64,000 nt of DNA from Ruegeria arenilitoris (lineage in GTDB: Bacteria > Pseudomonadota > Alphaproteobacteria > Rhodobacterales > Rhodobacteraceae). Under the pieces are notes generated by a model. It was not told where the DNA came from. It saw only the letters and a program-made list of their open reading frames with translations, and made no database searches. The stretch covers positions 248,001 through 312,000 of the forward strand of contig NZ_WPYP01000003.1 in the NCBI RefSeq assembly GCF_013030985.1, in the 5' to 3' direction. Position numbers and translations under genes: made by a program. This document shows, in pieces, positions 41,175-50,228 of the stretch. Each line of letters begins with the position of its first letter. The first letter of the stretch is position 1.

Positions 41175-41591
41175 ATGTTCTCAATTGGCGAGCTTTCGAA
41201 ACGGACGAAGGTCAAAGTGCCCACCATCCGCTATTACGAAGAAATGGGCCTTCTGGCAGCACCAGAACGTACGGCAGGCAACCAAAGGCGCTACACAAAT
41301 GAGGGCCTGGAACGTCTGAGTTTCATTCGTCATGCGCGCGATCTTGGCTTCTCTATCGGAGCGATTTCTTCACTGATCGAGTTACAAAACCATCCAGACC
41401 GGTCGTGCGAAGCCGCCACCAAGATCGCCGAAGGCCAGTTGTCCGAAGTGCGAGCGAAGATAAGGCGCCTCAAGGCGCTGGAGAATGAACTGAAGCGTAT
41501 CGCACAGGGATGCGACGGTCGTGGGATAGCAGAAGACTGTTACGTCTTGGCTTCGCTTGCGGACCATGACCTGTGTGGTCGAGATCACTGA
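41175..41591 (+). CDS. MerR family metal-responsive regulator
   Basis: The 138-residue protein has the MerR winged helix (FSIGELSKRTKVKVPTIRYY, then EEMGLLAAPERTAGNQRRYT), a dimerisation coiled coil (residues about 80-110), and a C-terminal Cys/His-rich tail (CDGRGIAEDCYVLASLADHD, then LCGRDH). The tail supplies metal ligands in Zn/Cd/Pb/Hg-type sensors. AGAGG lies about nine bases before the ATG. It is divergent from the CDF transporter and should bind the palindrome at 41141-41155. The metal specificity is not known. Confidence 0.93.
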   Translation: MFSIGELSKRTKVKVPTIRYYEEMGLLAAPERTAGNQRRYTNEGLERLSFIRHARDLGFSIGAISSLIELQNHPDRSCEAATKIAEGQLSEVRAKIRRLKALENELKRIAQGCDGRGIAEDCYVLASLADHDLCGRDH

Positions 41592-41639
41592 CGCTCACAA
41601 GTAGACATCTGTTCAATAGTTTTGGATGGCGGCTTCGTC

Positions 41640-41760
41640 CGCCCCACAGACCTTTAACCGCCTCCATATCTCGCTTGTGCGGCGAATGGCCGGTTTGGTG
41701 AAGCTGCATTGCGGCGAGGCAGGGCGTGATCAATGGCCGGAATGGGCCGCAAGTGCCAAG
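41640..41760. repeat. Dispersed intergenic repeat, copy C
   Basis: This spacer (41592-41960 is gene-free) contains GTGCGGCGAATGGCCGGTTT, GCTGCATTGCGGCGAGG and TCAATGGCCGGAATGGGCCG, matching the core and end of copies A and B with more substitutions. No gene is supported in the rest. Confidence 0.6.
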
Positions 41761-41960
41761 AACCAGATCGATGTCCTTTGAGACAGCGCGGCATGTCCCA
41801 GGTCGGAAGTAAGCCCGATCTGTTTGATGCTCCTTGGTGAGTAATGTTCCTTTTCCCGCGTAGCAATTCTGGTCGGAAAGATGCGGCTTACCGGCTGCCA
41901 ACAAAAAAAGTGCCGCGAACACGGGTCCACGGCACCGAGTCATAGTCGAATTTTGGGTTT

Positions 41961-42836
41961 TCAAGCTGCGTTAGGGCTGACGTTGTCCCCGACCCCAAAC
42001 ACGTGGAGGAACGTGTCAGGGTGCGGGCGGATGCGGTAGTTATCCGTCTCATCGCCAAACAGGACCTGACCGGTTTCATCCAGCGCGATGACTGTCGCCA
42101 TCACGGTGTCTACCGGGTAGCCGGGCATCCCAGACGGCGCTCCGCCCATGTCTTCGATCCCGAGTGCTTTGGCAGCGCGAAGGTCTACGTCTTTCAGAAT
42201 CTCGAAGTTTGAAGGCAGGTCCAGTGTCCTGGTCAATTTCATTGAATGATCGATACCCTGGTTGGAGATGAATTTCACCTTCACGCCAGCCTTGTCGAGT
42301 TGGTCGGCCTTAGCGCGGATTTCTTTGAGTTGATTCATGCAGAAGGGGCACCAGTTGGCGCGGAAGAACACCACAAGCGTTTTGTCGCCGATAAATGACG
42401 CTGAGGATGTTGACGTTTCATCCAACCGATGCAGAGGCAATTCAGGCAAAGTCTGACCGCGCACAATCGCGGCACTTTTCTTGCGCCCATAGTTGGAAAA
42501 AATGCGGATGTACCACTGCATTGTCAGCGCGCCGAACAGAGCAAGCCCAAGTGCAACATACTCGCTTGCGGAGGACGGGCCGACGTGGACGTACAATTGA
42601 AAGATGACCCACGCAACGGCTGCCAGATTGATCAGTTGGATCAGGGGCAGATTATTTGAGGTTCGTGCGATGCTGAAGGCCTGGCTGAGTACAATCAGAA
42701 AAAAAGGCATAGTGAAGGTAGCGAAGAACGTGCCGATCCAGATCGGATCATAGCTCGACAGCCAGAACATTACGGCAGAGCCAAGCCCGGACAAGAGGTT
42801 CAGCATGATGTATGGGAGGATAAGTTTACCCTTCAT
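41961..42836 (-). CDS. Membrane-anchored thioredoxin-fold peroxidase/reductase
   Basis: The 291-residue protein has four hydrophobic helices (residues 5-28, 31-52, 66-85, 92-110) and then a soluble AhpC/TSA-type thioredoxin domain with the active site RANWCPFCMNQL (Cys163 and Cys166). Domains of this kind reduce peroxides or disulfides. The domain is predicted to follow the last helix, but its side of the membrane is not certain from sequence. It is the last gene of the thiol/peroxide group and follows a soluble peroxiredoxin-like gene by 149 bases. Substrate unknown. Confidence 0.85.
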   Translation of the reverse strand: MKGKLILPYIMLNLLSGLGSAVMFWLSSYDPIWIGTFFATFTMPFFLIVLSQAFSIARTSNNLPLIQLINLAAVAWVIFQLYVHVGPSSASEYVALGLALFGALTMQWYIRIFSNYGRKKSAAIVRGQTLPELPLHRLDETSTSSASFIGDKTLVVFFRANWCPFCMNQLKEIRAKADQLDKAGVKVKFISNQGIDHSMKLTRTLDLPSNFEILKDVDLRAAKALGIEDMGGAPSGMPGYPVDTVMATVIALDETGQVLFGDETDNYRIRPHPDTFLHVFGVGDNVSPNAA

Positions 42837-42985
42837 TGGTCAAGTCCTTTCGGTTTCAACGTTTGATCATCAAGCCGAGACCTCTGATGGTCCGACGGGG
42901 AGGATGGTCGCAGAAATGCTTGATGATTGCAGGGATGTGCACCCCGAGGGATCAAATCGTGATTCGCTCGGGGTACATCGAGCGG

Positions 42986-43648
42986 TTAGGCGGCTGCGGA
43001 AGCGGCCAGATTGTCCAGAACAGGGAAAAGGTCTGCTGGCTCGGGGCGGCGAGTGTAATCCGGGTTCACCTCCGCGTAGGCAATCGTGCCATCGGTATCG
43101 ATGACATAACGCGCCGGCATCGGCAGGTTCCACTGACCGTCACTATGGGTGCGAGGCAGTTCGACGCCGAAGCCCTGGTGGAATGGAATGACATAGTCTT
43201 GTAGCGACCACCGGATGCCGAATTTCGCGGCCAGTTCACCGTTTTGGTCGGTGAGGATCGGGAAGCTCAGGTTGTTGTCTTTCTGCGACTTGCGGCTGTC
43301 GGCAGCACCTTGCATGGAAATGGCAACCAGTGTTGCACCTTTCTCGCGGATATCAGCCGAAACTTCCTCAAGCGCCTGTAGCTCGATATTGCAATAGGGG
43401 CACCAAACTCCTCGATAGAAAGTCAGAACTACCGGGCCTTTAGCCAGGAGATCCTTCAGTGCAACTTCATTGCGGTCCGCGTCGGTCAGAACAAAGTCAG
43501 GAGCCGTGTCGCCCGCTTTCAGTGCACGCTCGGCCTGACCGCTGTCGATTAGTTCCTGAGTCGACCGCGCAAAAGTGTCAAATGCACCTTCGGGGGCCAT
43601 GGTTTTGAATTGGGCTTTGAAGCCGTCGAGTTTGTCTTGCAGGGTCAT
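42986..43648 (-). CDS. Peroxiredoxin-like protein with CxxC active site
   Basis: The 220-residue protein has an AhpC/TSA fold: KAGDTAPDFVLTDADRNEV, then VVLTFYRGVWCPYCNIELQA with Cys83 and Cys86. A CPYC active site is usual for the peroxiredoxin-like family of short-chain reductases rather than classical 2-Cys peroxiredoxins. The start MTLQDKLDGFKAQF at 43648 fits the family; an upstream frame start at 43696 is less likely. It probably detoxifies peroxides or organic hydroperoxides. It belongs with the carboxymuconolactone-decarboxylase-like and nitroreductase genes of the same strand. Confidence 0.9.
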   Translation of the reverse strand: MTLQDKLDGFKAQFKTMAPEGAFDTFARSTQELIDSGQAERALKAGDTAPDFVLTDADRNEVALKDLLAKGPVVLTFYRGVWCPYCNIELQALEEVSADIREKGATLVAISMQGAADSRKSQKDNNLSFPILTDQNGELAAKFGIRWSLQDYVIPFHQGFGVELPRTHSDGQWNLPMPARYVIDTDGTIAYAEVNPDYTRRPEPADLFPVLDNLAASAAA

Positions 43649-43939
43649 GTGATTTTCCAATTCGTTGCTTGTGTTCGCTGGCTTGGCAGGAACCATTTCT
43701 TGCCGCCTGTCAGAAATATGGTCAGTTGGGAGAGCAGCGGTAGACGGCTATTTGGCGTAATGGTTATTCGATTTACGAATGCTTGATCGAACCAAAGCTG
43801 GTACCTTAAGAAACGCGATTAGGCAGTGCTCCAGTGGAACACCGCCTATGTCAATTATCCGAATCTCTGTTGATCCAGGTGCCTAAACGACTGCCATTAG
43901 GAACGCAGGAGGCCTCGTCCCCCCTGTCGATTAGAGTTT
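43649..43939. other. Spacer between nitroreductase and peroxiredoxin genes
   Basis: No gene is supported in these 291 bases. The length suggests a separate promoter for the peroxiredoxin/thioredoxin pair, but no clear element was identified. Confidence 0.4.
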
Positions 43940-44599
43940 CTAAACAAATTCTATTACCTCGGAGGCCGCGCGACGAGCACGAGAATAGGATGCGAAGGGA
44001 TCACTTTTATCCCGGTATCCGAAGGCGATAGCGGCGGTTGTTGTAAAGTCGCTTCCTGCTAATCCAAGGGTCTGGTCGAATTTCTCTGGGTTGACGCCTT
44101 CCATGGGACAGGCATCGACTTTCAGCATCGCCGCGGTGGTTAGTGCGCATCCCAGCGCAACATAGACCTGCCGGGCGTTCCAAACATCCTGATCGGCAGC
44201 GGGCCTACCGGCAGCACTTTGAGTCAACATATTCTTGAAGGGTTGCAGCTCCTCCGCTGACACCCCGCGCGCCTCTTTTACTGTCTGGACATGTTGTTCC
44301 ACATGTTGAGCCGTCGTTACCCTGCGCCGCGCAAGAACAACCAGCATAGAACTGTCTTCAATTTTTGATTTATTGGCCGGGACAGCCTCGCCAAGCTTAC
44401 TGCGGGTGGCATTGTCATCAACCACCAAAAATTTCCATGGCTGCAATCCGTAGGAAGACGGCGATAGCCTCAAGGCCGTCAGCAAGGCTGCTCTGTCAGC
44501 ATCGGCAAGCTGCTTGTTCCTGTCAAAGGCCTTAGTCGCGTAGCGCCAGTTCATAGCCGATACAATTGTGTCTGCTGATATCGTGTACTCTTGGTTCAT
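43940..44599 (-). CDS. NAD(P)H-dependent nitroreductase family oxidoreductase
   Basis: From ATG 44599 the protein has 219 residues with the nitroreductase (FMN) fold: WRYATKAFDRNKQL, then LRLSPSSYGLQPWKFLVVDD, the FMN-phosphate-binding signature, and ACPMEGVNPEKFDQTLGL near the C-terminus, typical of the NfsB/YfkO-like group. These flavoenzymes reduce quinones, nitroaromatics or enones. The start is set by the family N-terminus; GAGG lies just upstream. It sits between the CMD-like gene and the peroxiredoxin, fitting an electrophile/oxidant response unit. Confidence 0.93.
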   Translation of the reverse strand: MNQEYTISADTIVSAMNWRYATKAFDRNKQLADADRAALLTALRLSPSSYGLQPWKFLVVDDNATRSKLGEAVPANKSKIEDSSMLVVLARRRVTTAQHVEQHVQTVKEARGVSAEELQPFKNMLTQSAAGRPAADQDVWNARQVYVALGCALTTAAMLKVDACPMEGVNPEKFDQTLGLAGSDFTTTAAIAFGYRDKSDPFASYSRARRAASEVIEFV

Positions 44600-44681
44600 C
44601 ACATTGCCTCTATTCAATTGCCCACGCGCCCCATCTCCTTCAGGCACGAGGGAACCTGCAGTAAAAACTGCTGTATCTTCG

Positions 44682-45245
44682 TTATTCGGCGGCCATGTCA
44701 GGAGCCCATGCTGCGGGTTGGAATGCTGCATCCACCGGTGGTTGAACAATATGCGTCGTGTAGTTGGAAAGAACCTTAAGTGCTGTGCCGGCAATCACTT
44801 CAAGAACGGTCTGCTTTGTGTAGCCAGCCGCAATTAGGGCATCGACCTGCTCTTCGCTGGCCCAGCCGCGGGTTTCATTGATGATCTCGGCAAAGCTGCG
44901 AAGGGCTTCCAGCTTCGGGTCGTCAATCGGAGTGCCGCTACGCAAGGCTGCGATCACACCGTCATCCACACCTGCCATCTTCGCAACAGTTGTGTGCGCG
45001 GCCATGCAGTAAGTGCACCCGTTCAGGCGGTTGTTGGTCATTAGGATGATCTCGCGCTCGGTTGGCGTAAGATCGGTTGTGTCGAAAATACCCATCATGG
45101 TCATGTAGCTTTCAACCATAACCGGGGCTTCGGCCATCGTCGCCATCAGGTTTGGAACGAAACCCAGCTTGCCGTTGATGGCCTGCAGGATCGGCTTGGA
45201 CCCGTCAGGAGCGCTTTCAATTGTATGTTGTGAATACTTAGCCAT
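44682..45245 (-). CDS. Carboxymuconolactone decarboxylase/AhpD-like protein
   Basis: From ATG 45245 the protein has 187 residues. It has the CMD/AhpD core with the redox motif CTYCMAAH (Cys77, Cys80, His84), the catalytic disulfide and His of alkylhydroperoxidase AhpD. Glu64 in TPTEREIILM is also typical of the family. AhpD-like proteins reduce peroxides or act as reductants for other enzymes. The frame could be longer, but MAKYSQHTIESAPDGSKPIL is the natural N-terminus. Second gene of the group after the MBL-fold protein. Confidence 0.9.
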   Translation of the reverse strand: MAKYSQHTIESAPDGSKPILQAINGKLGFVPNLMATMAEAPVMVESYMTMMGIFDTTDLTPTEREIILMTNNRLNGCTYCMAAHTTVAKMAGVDDGVIAALRSGTPIDDPKLEALRSFAEIINETRGWASEEQVDALIAAGYTKQTVLEVIAGTALKVLSNYTTHIVQPPVDAAFQPAAWAPDMAAE

Positions 45246-45270
45246 TGGTTTTCCTTTCACGACGTGCAGA

Positions 45271-46179
45271 TCAGAGGGGGACGAAGCGATAGCCTTCGCC
45301 TTCGCGATTGACGCGGCCAAGGCCGGGTTTAGAGACATGGGCGGCGCCCATGATCAGCCCGTCGGTTGCGATCATGTCGAGTAGGGCTTTCCGCGAGGCC
45401 ACGGCCAGCCCGCCATCGACGTCAAGCGCCCATCCATAGTCAGGGTTTGCGAAATGGACGTCTTCATGCACCGTAAGATCACCAACCACGATGAATTGCT
45501 CGCTGCCGCCGTCCAAAACGATCGCAGTGTGTCCCGGTGTATGTCCCGGTGCAGGTATGACACTCACTCCTTCGCCGAGATCTGCCGCGCCATTGTGTAA
45601 AATGACATTGCTTTCCACGGTTTTCGAAAGCGATTGCACTGCCGCAATCATCGGCCGAAGGGCCTCTGGTCCGGTTGTGGCAAAATCACAGGCATTCCAG
45701 AATTTCCATTCGGCGGCGGCAATGTGTATGCGTGCATTCGGGAATGCAGCCTGGCCATTGACGGCAAGACCGCCGACGTGATCCGGATGCATATGCGTGA
45801 TGACGACGTCGGTAACGTCGCTGGGTGCTATCCCAGCGGCATTCAGATCATCGGGCAGTTTACTCGCAGTGGGGAAAGCCCGGGTTATGGAGTCGCTTGT
45901 GCCCGCCCCCGCATCGAACATGAATGTCCGCTCCCCTGCGCGATGGGCGTAAGTGTTTGCAGCAATCCGGGTAGGGTTGCCAAGTTGCGCGCGCAGGCCT
46001 TCAGGTGTGCCAAGGAACATGTCTGAAGGCATGTCAAAATGCCCATCCGACAGGGCAATCACCTGTCTTTCACCAACAGAAAAACCTGTGGCTGCGGTGG
46101 ATCGAGTGGCCAGTGCAACAACCGTACCGGCAAGCGCGCTGCCGATTAGCTGGCGCCTGGTAAATTGAAACTTGGTCAT
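45271..46179 (-). CDS. Tat-exported MBL-fold metallohydrolase
   Basis: From ATG 46179 the protein has 302 residues. It starts with a Tat signal (FTRRQLIGSALAGTVVALA), then the metallo-beta-lactamase motif HMHPDHVGG (His129, His131, Asp133, His134), and APGHTPGHTAIVL further on. It is a periplasmic zinc hydrolase of unknown substrate, possibly a lactone or thioester hydrolase or a quorum quencher. An RBS AGGG lies just upstream of the chosen start. It is the first gene of the stress group and is divergent from a LysR regulator. Confidence 0.9.
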   Translation of the reverse strand: MTKFQFTRRQLIGSALAGTVVALATRSTAATGFSVGERQVIALSDGHFDMPSDMFLGTPEGLRAQLGNPTRIAANTYAHRAGERTFMFDAGAGTSDSITRAFPTASKLPDDLNAAGIAPSDVTDVVITHMHPDHVGGLAVNGQAAFPNARIHIAAAEWKFWNACDFATTGPEALRPMIAAVQSLSKTVESNVILHNGAADLGEGVSVIPAPGHTPGHTAIVLDGGSEQFIVVGDLTVHEDVHFANPDYGWALDVDGGLAVASRKALLDMIATDGLIMGAAHVSKPGLGRVNREGEGYRFVPL

Positions 46180-46337
46180 ATCTGCGCCCTTTCGGTTAAT
46201 CCTGCGGTTCGGGAGCATATGAACCTCCCGACTGGTGGCGGTTTGTACGGTGGTTTCGCTCCAATGACTTACAATGTTGCTCATAGAAGAAATGAACGGT
46301 AGCCTTCGAAAACACCTAACTGTTATTCGAGATTCAA
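46180..46337. promoter_or_regulatory. Divergent promoter region of the stress genes and their LysR gene
   Basis: This 158-base gap separates the MBL-fold gene from the LysR gene. LysR sites of the T-N11-A type are too loose to call by eye. The layout makes it the likely binding region. Confidence 0.4.
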
Positions 46338-47225
46338 ATGGCAGATAACTTCTCTACGCTACGTCTGTTTGCGCGTGTTGCGCGAACCGGGAGCTTTACG
46401 GCAGCGGGAAAAGAGGTCGGCCTGTCGCAACCTTCCGTGTCTCGCATCATCTCCAATCTGGAAAAAGACCTGGGGGTGTTGTTGTTTGCGCGCAGCACCC
46501 ATGCCCTGAGGCCAACCGAAGCCGGAGAGGAGTATCTGACAAGGATAGAACCCATCATTGCGGATATCGAAGAGGCAAACCATTTCGTTCGCGGAACGGG
46601 AGAACTGCGCGGAAAATTGAGGATCGGGGCAGCAACCAGCTTTGCGCAACGGGAAATCATCCCGGTTTTGCCTGCGTTTCTGGCGCAACATCCCAAGCTC
46701 AAAGTCGACCTTGTTCTCACGGATTCCCGACAAGACCTGATCGATGAGGCGATCGACGTGGCTATTCGTTACGGACCGCTTGATGATTCAACCATGGTGG
46801 CTCGAAAACTTGGCGATCCACCGCGAATAATCGCAGCCTCTCCAGCGTATTTGGCGCGAGCCGGGCACCCAAAACAGCCGGCGGACCTGGTAGACCATCA
46901 GATTATTCTTGGGCCTTCAAGCCGAGCTAAGGCCGGATGGAGTTTCGAAAAAGACGGCAAGGTCCAGTCCATACGCGTGGATGGTCGGGTGATGATTACT
47001 GTCAACGAGGGCACAACCGTTGCTGCTCTGGCCGGTATGGGGGTCGTGAACACAGCGCTTTGGGGGTGCAGGGCAGAAATTGAGAATGGGTCGTTGGTGA
47101 GACTTCTTCCCGATTGGGATCTTGGTACGATTGAAGTGCATGCTCTTCTATCGGGAGGGAAACGAACAAAGCCTTCTGCACGGGCCTTCACGAAACACTT
47201 ACAGCAAGCTCTTTCGAACGCATAA
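46338..47225 (+). CDS. LysR family transcriptional regulator
   Basis: The 295-residue protein has the LysR helix-turn-helix (FARVARTGSFTAAGKEVGLS, then QPSVSRIISNLEKDLGVLLF) and a complete effector domain (LRIGAATSFAQREIIPVLPA, DVAIRYGPLDDSTMVARKLG). The DVAIRxG pattern is typical of the large LysR branch that responds to small aromatic or oxidised molecules. It is divergent from the MBL-CMD-nitroreductase-peroxiredoxin group and probably activates it. Confidence 0.94.
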   Translation: MADNFSTLRLFARVARTGSFTAAGKEVGLSQPSVSRIISNLEKDLGVLLFARSTHALRPTEAGEEYLTRIEPIIADIEEANHFVRGTGELRGKLRIGAATSFAQREIIPVLPAFLAQHPKLKVDLVLTDSRQDLIDEAIDVAIRYGPLDDSTMVARKLGDPPRIIAASPAYLARAGHPKQPADLVDHQIILGPSSRAKAGWSFEKDGKVQSIRVDGRVMITVNEGTTVAALAGMGVVNTALWGCRAEIENGSLVRLLPDWDLGTIEVHALLSGGKRTKPSARAFTKHLQQALSNA

Positions 47226-47302
47226 CCGTCTATGTCGAGAGTTAATAAGCGCGTTAGCAGTTCGTCGGCCAAGTTAGAAAACAATCTTTCCGATATGTAG
47301 AC

Positions 47303-47334
47303 AACGCCCTTGTTTGAACAAAACTGAGGGCGTT
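47303..47334. terminator. Hairpin downstream of the LysR gene
   Basis: AACGCCCT (47303-47310) pairs with AGGGCGTT (47327-47334); a small inner TGTT/AACA stem is possible. It lies 77 bases after the LysR stop. The rest of 47226-47618 holds no supportable gene. Confidence 0.45.
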
Positions 47335-47618
47335 TGCGCCTGGTTGCCTATATGGATCACAATTTTATCAGCCATTGCTTCGGCTCGTATTCGAACTCGA
47401 GTCAATCGGTCCAGTGACTACGACATTGGCAGGAGATGCGCCCAGCAGATGATCGGAAGTATCGAGCCTGGGCGAGAAGTCCGCCAATTGATCGATCAGC
47501 ATCTCAATTGATCGAGCATTTCACAACGAGTAAGCCAGCTTGATCCGGTGTGAGTGAACTAATCCGACCACATTTAGGGCGCGTCTCGCACACTCGATCT
47601 GATGCCAGTGGTGATTTG

Positions 47619-49019
47619 CTATAAACCGATTGCCCGATAATACTCGGATATTCTTTTAATAGTCACGGCATAAGCTGCAGTTCGCAGCGACACGTTCCCA
47701 ATGCTTTCCTTGCAGTTCATTATGTCGTCAAACGCCTGCACCATTATTTCCTCGAGCCCTGATCGCACGACATCGATTTCGCGCGCATCCCGGGATATTT
47801 GTGAGCGTTGTGGTTCACAGAGAGGCCTTCCGGCTAACTCTTCCAACGCGGAAAGCACGGCTGTGCCTGCGCGGATGTTCTGGCGACGATCCATCAGGCC
47901 AAACGGCAGGTGGGTTATATTTTTGACCCATTCGAAATAGCTGACAACCACGCCGCCAGCGTTAACGTAGAGGTCAGGCAATACGACGATACCGCGTCGC
48001 GACAGGCAGTCTTCGGCTTCGGCTGTGACAGGCCCGTTCGCAGCTTCTACGATCAGGCTGTAATTTACCTGATCGCAGTTTTCCGTTGTAATTGCGTTTT
48101 CCTTGGCGGCCGGGATCAGGATGTCTGCAGGCAAATGCGTCAACCCAACAGCGCTTGGCACGGTCACAGCGCCCGGGAAACCTCCCACTGAACCGGTTTT
48201 ACCCCGAAACGCAGCCACGTCCTCGACCGGCAGCCCGTCTTCATTGAAGATCGCCTTGTCATGCTCAACAATGCCAATGATCCTGCACCCGTCTTGCGAC
48301 AAAAATTTAGCGGCGTGATATCCCACGTTGCCAAAGCCCTGCACCACTACAGTCAACCCTTTGGAGCTTTTTTGCCCGGCTATTGGGACGGTCTTGGGGT
48401 GGGCGAGGTAGGCGTTTAGGGCATATTGCAAACCACGCCCCGTAGCTTCGACTCGGCCCTCTATCCCGCCTCTGGCGACCGGTTTGCCGGTCACACAGGC
48501 GCTGTGGTTCATCGCATCGGACGATCCGATTCGGCGATATTCATCAGCCATCCAAGCCATTTCACGTTCTCCCGTACCCATGTCCGGGGCGGGCACATTG
48601 AGGCCTGGGTGAATCAGGTCTCGCAACGCCAATTCCTGCGTAAATCGACGGGTTATTTTCTCAAGCTCATCTTCCGTCCAATCAGCGGGGTTGATCCGCA
48701 GCGCCCCCTTGGAACCACCAAAGGGCACATTGACCAACGCACATTTCAGGCTCATCAGTGAAGCAAGCGCCTCAACCTCATCCTGATCGGAATCAGGCGC
48801 ATAACGAATACCGCCCTTTACAGGTTCGATATGTTCGCTGTGAACCGAGCGCCATCCTTCGAAACTGTGGATGCGGCCGCGGAGTTTCACACCAAAACGG
48901 ACGGAGTAGGTTGAGTTACATTGAGCAATCCGTTCAGCCAACCCTTCTGGCAGATCGACATGAGTGATCGCGGTATCAATGAATGTGTTTACGCTGGTCA
49001 GGAACGATTGGTCGGTCAT
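47619..49019 (-). CDS. Glu/Leu/Phe/Val dehydrogenase
   Basis: The 466-residue protein is an amino-acid dehydrogenase. It shows KGGIRYAPDSDQDEVEALAS, the catalytic Lys block LKCALVNVPFGGSKGALRIN, PAPDMGTGEREMAWMADEY, and the NAD-binding VVQGFGNVGYHAAKFL. It deaminates an amino acid, most often glutamate, to the 2-oxo acid and ammonium with NAD(P)+. It is the last gene of the same-strand series with a PotABCD-like importer and a DUF917 protein. The substrate may be the amino acid released from the imported compound. A regulatory N-terminal extension is not present. Confidence 0.94.
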   Translation of the reverse strand: MTDQSFLTSVNTFIDTAITHVDLPEGLAERIAQCNSTYSVRFGVKLRGRIHSFEGWRSVHSEHIEPVKGGIRYAPDSDQDEVEALASLMSLKCALVNVPFGGSKGALRINPADWTEDELEKITRRFTQELALRDLIHPGLNVPAPDMGTGEREMAWMADEYRRIGSSDAMNHSACVTGKPVARGGIEGRVEATGRGLQYALNAYLAHPKTVPIAGQKSSKGLTVVVQGFGNVGYHAAKFLSQDGCRIIGIVEHDKAIFNEDGLPVEDVAAFRGKTGSVGGFPGAVTVPSAVGLTHLPADILIPAAKENAITTENCDQVNYSLIVEAANGPVTAEAEDCLSRRGIVVLPDLYVNAGGVVVSYFEWVKNITHLPFGLMDRRQNIRAGTAVLSALEELAGRPLCEPQRSQISRDAREIDVVRSGLEEIMVQAFDDIMNCKESIGNVSLRTAAYAVTIKRISEYYRAIGL

Positions 49020-49087
49020 GGTCTTGTTCCGGTAAAAGGTTCGTCTTTGGTTTGTTTACGGATATGCGCGGATCAACTCGGCGTGGA

Positions 49088-50197
49088 TTATTTCAGCGCT
49101 GCAACGGCCGGCTGGTAAGGCTGATCGAGCCCGATATAGGCAGGGCCAAATGCCTCGAGCCCCTTGGTTGAGGTAAACGGTTCCGGTGCGGGCAGAACGA
49201 CAACTGCCACCGATTGGTCGCGGTAATAGTTTGGGTTGGTGACGGGTTCTCCGGTTTCAGTGTCGATCAAACAAATCAGGTCCGGTATGGTGGCGTGGAC
49301 CTCGTCGTTCAGACGCCCGATCATGTTTTCGTTCTTAAGCCAGATCCGGTAGGTGTCGCCCTCAAAGTCACGGGACCCGGAGATGCGGATATTGCCGTAG
49401 GTAAACCCATCCTTGGTTTCCCAGTCACAGGTGCTGACGGTGCCACGGAATGCCACAAAGCCCGCACCCACCGAGGCGATGGTCTCGGCGATATCGTCGT
49501 CTTGCGCTCGGGCCTCGCGCCATTTTTGACCCATATTCAACGCCAGTGAGATCGCGCCGGGGATGACTGCGCCGCGGACCTCACTGATTTCAAGCGCGTG
49601 ATCGATCGCGGCAATGCTGTTGCGGCTGACTTTGGACAGGGCGCGGACGATGTGCTCGGCCCGGGCATCGTCGAGGACGTTTTCGCAGATGACAGCCTCG
49701 CCAAACTCATTAGCCATGACGATCGGCGCAGCGGGCAAGCCATTGAGGTAATAGGTCGAATGCGTGATCTCGGGTACGGCACGCCCGGCGGGATCGGCGT
49801 CGATGATATAGGCCCCCGCCATTGCTGCGGCATAAAATGCGGTTGCTGTGTTCGATCCGCCAAGCTCGCAGGAAATCGTGCCGTAGAAACTGCGCCCCAG
49901 ATAGTCCTGAAACCGTTGATAGGCGGCCAGAATGGCGTGTTCGGTGCTACGGGGCAGGCGTTCGTACAGTCGCTCTTCCTCTTTTGGCAGCGCCGATATC
50001 GCGCCCAGAATGTAAGGGGTGCAGACCAGCGCGTCCTCCGGTGCCTCGTCCAGATCGACCATGATGAATTCTTTGCCCAGGGCCAGCGCGTCGTCGATCA
50101 TTGCGAGACCTTCTGACAATTCACCGCCGCCGCCGGTGCCAAGGATGGCCGCGCCATAGAGAATGTCTTCCAAATCCTGTCGGGACAGCTTTTTCAT
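49088..50197 (-). CDS. DUF917 domain protein (hydantoinase/oxoprolinase-associated)
   Basis: The 369-residue protein opens with SRQDLEDILYGAAILGTGGG, the glycine-rich N-terminal block of DUF917. It continues with PYILGAISALPKEEERLYER and ends in a beta-rich domain (LICLIDTETGEPVTNPNYYR). DUF917 proteins often occur next to hydantoinase/oxoprolinase subunits and are thought to be enzyme subunits or cofactors there. No hydantoinase is encoded in this window. The gene is in a tight operon between two permease genes and the amino-acid dehydrogenase. Together they suggest uptake and breakdown of a nitrogen-containing cyclic or amide compound, which is inference. Confidence 0.9.
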   Translation of the reverse strand: MKKLSRQDLEDILYGAAILGTGGGGELSEGLAMIDDALALGKEFIMVDLDEAPEDALVCTPYILGAISALPKEEERLYERLPRSTEHAILAAYQRFQDYLGRSFYGTISCELGGSNTATAFYAAAMAGAYIIDADPAGRAVPEITHSTYYLNGLPAAPIVMANEFGEAVICENVLDDARAEHIVRALSKVSRNSIAAIDHALEISEVRGAVIPGAISLALNMGQKWREARAQDDDIAETIASVGAGFVAFRGTVSTCDWETKDGFTYGNIRISGSRDFEGDTYRIWLKNENMIGRLNDEVHATIPDLICLIDTETGEPVTNPNYYRDQSVAVVVLPAPEPFTSTKGLEAFGPAYIGLDQPYQPAVAALK

Positions 50198-50228
50198 TGT
50201 TCAGATCCTGATTGGTTTCGGGCACGGC

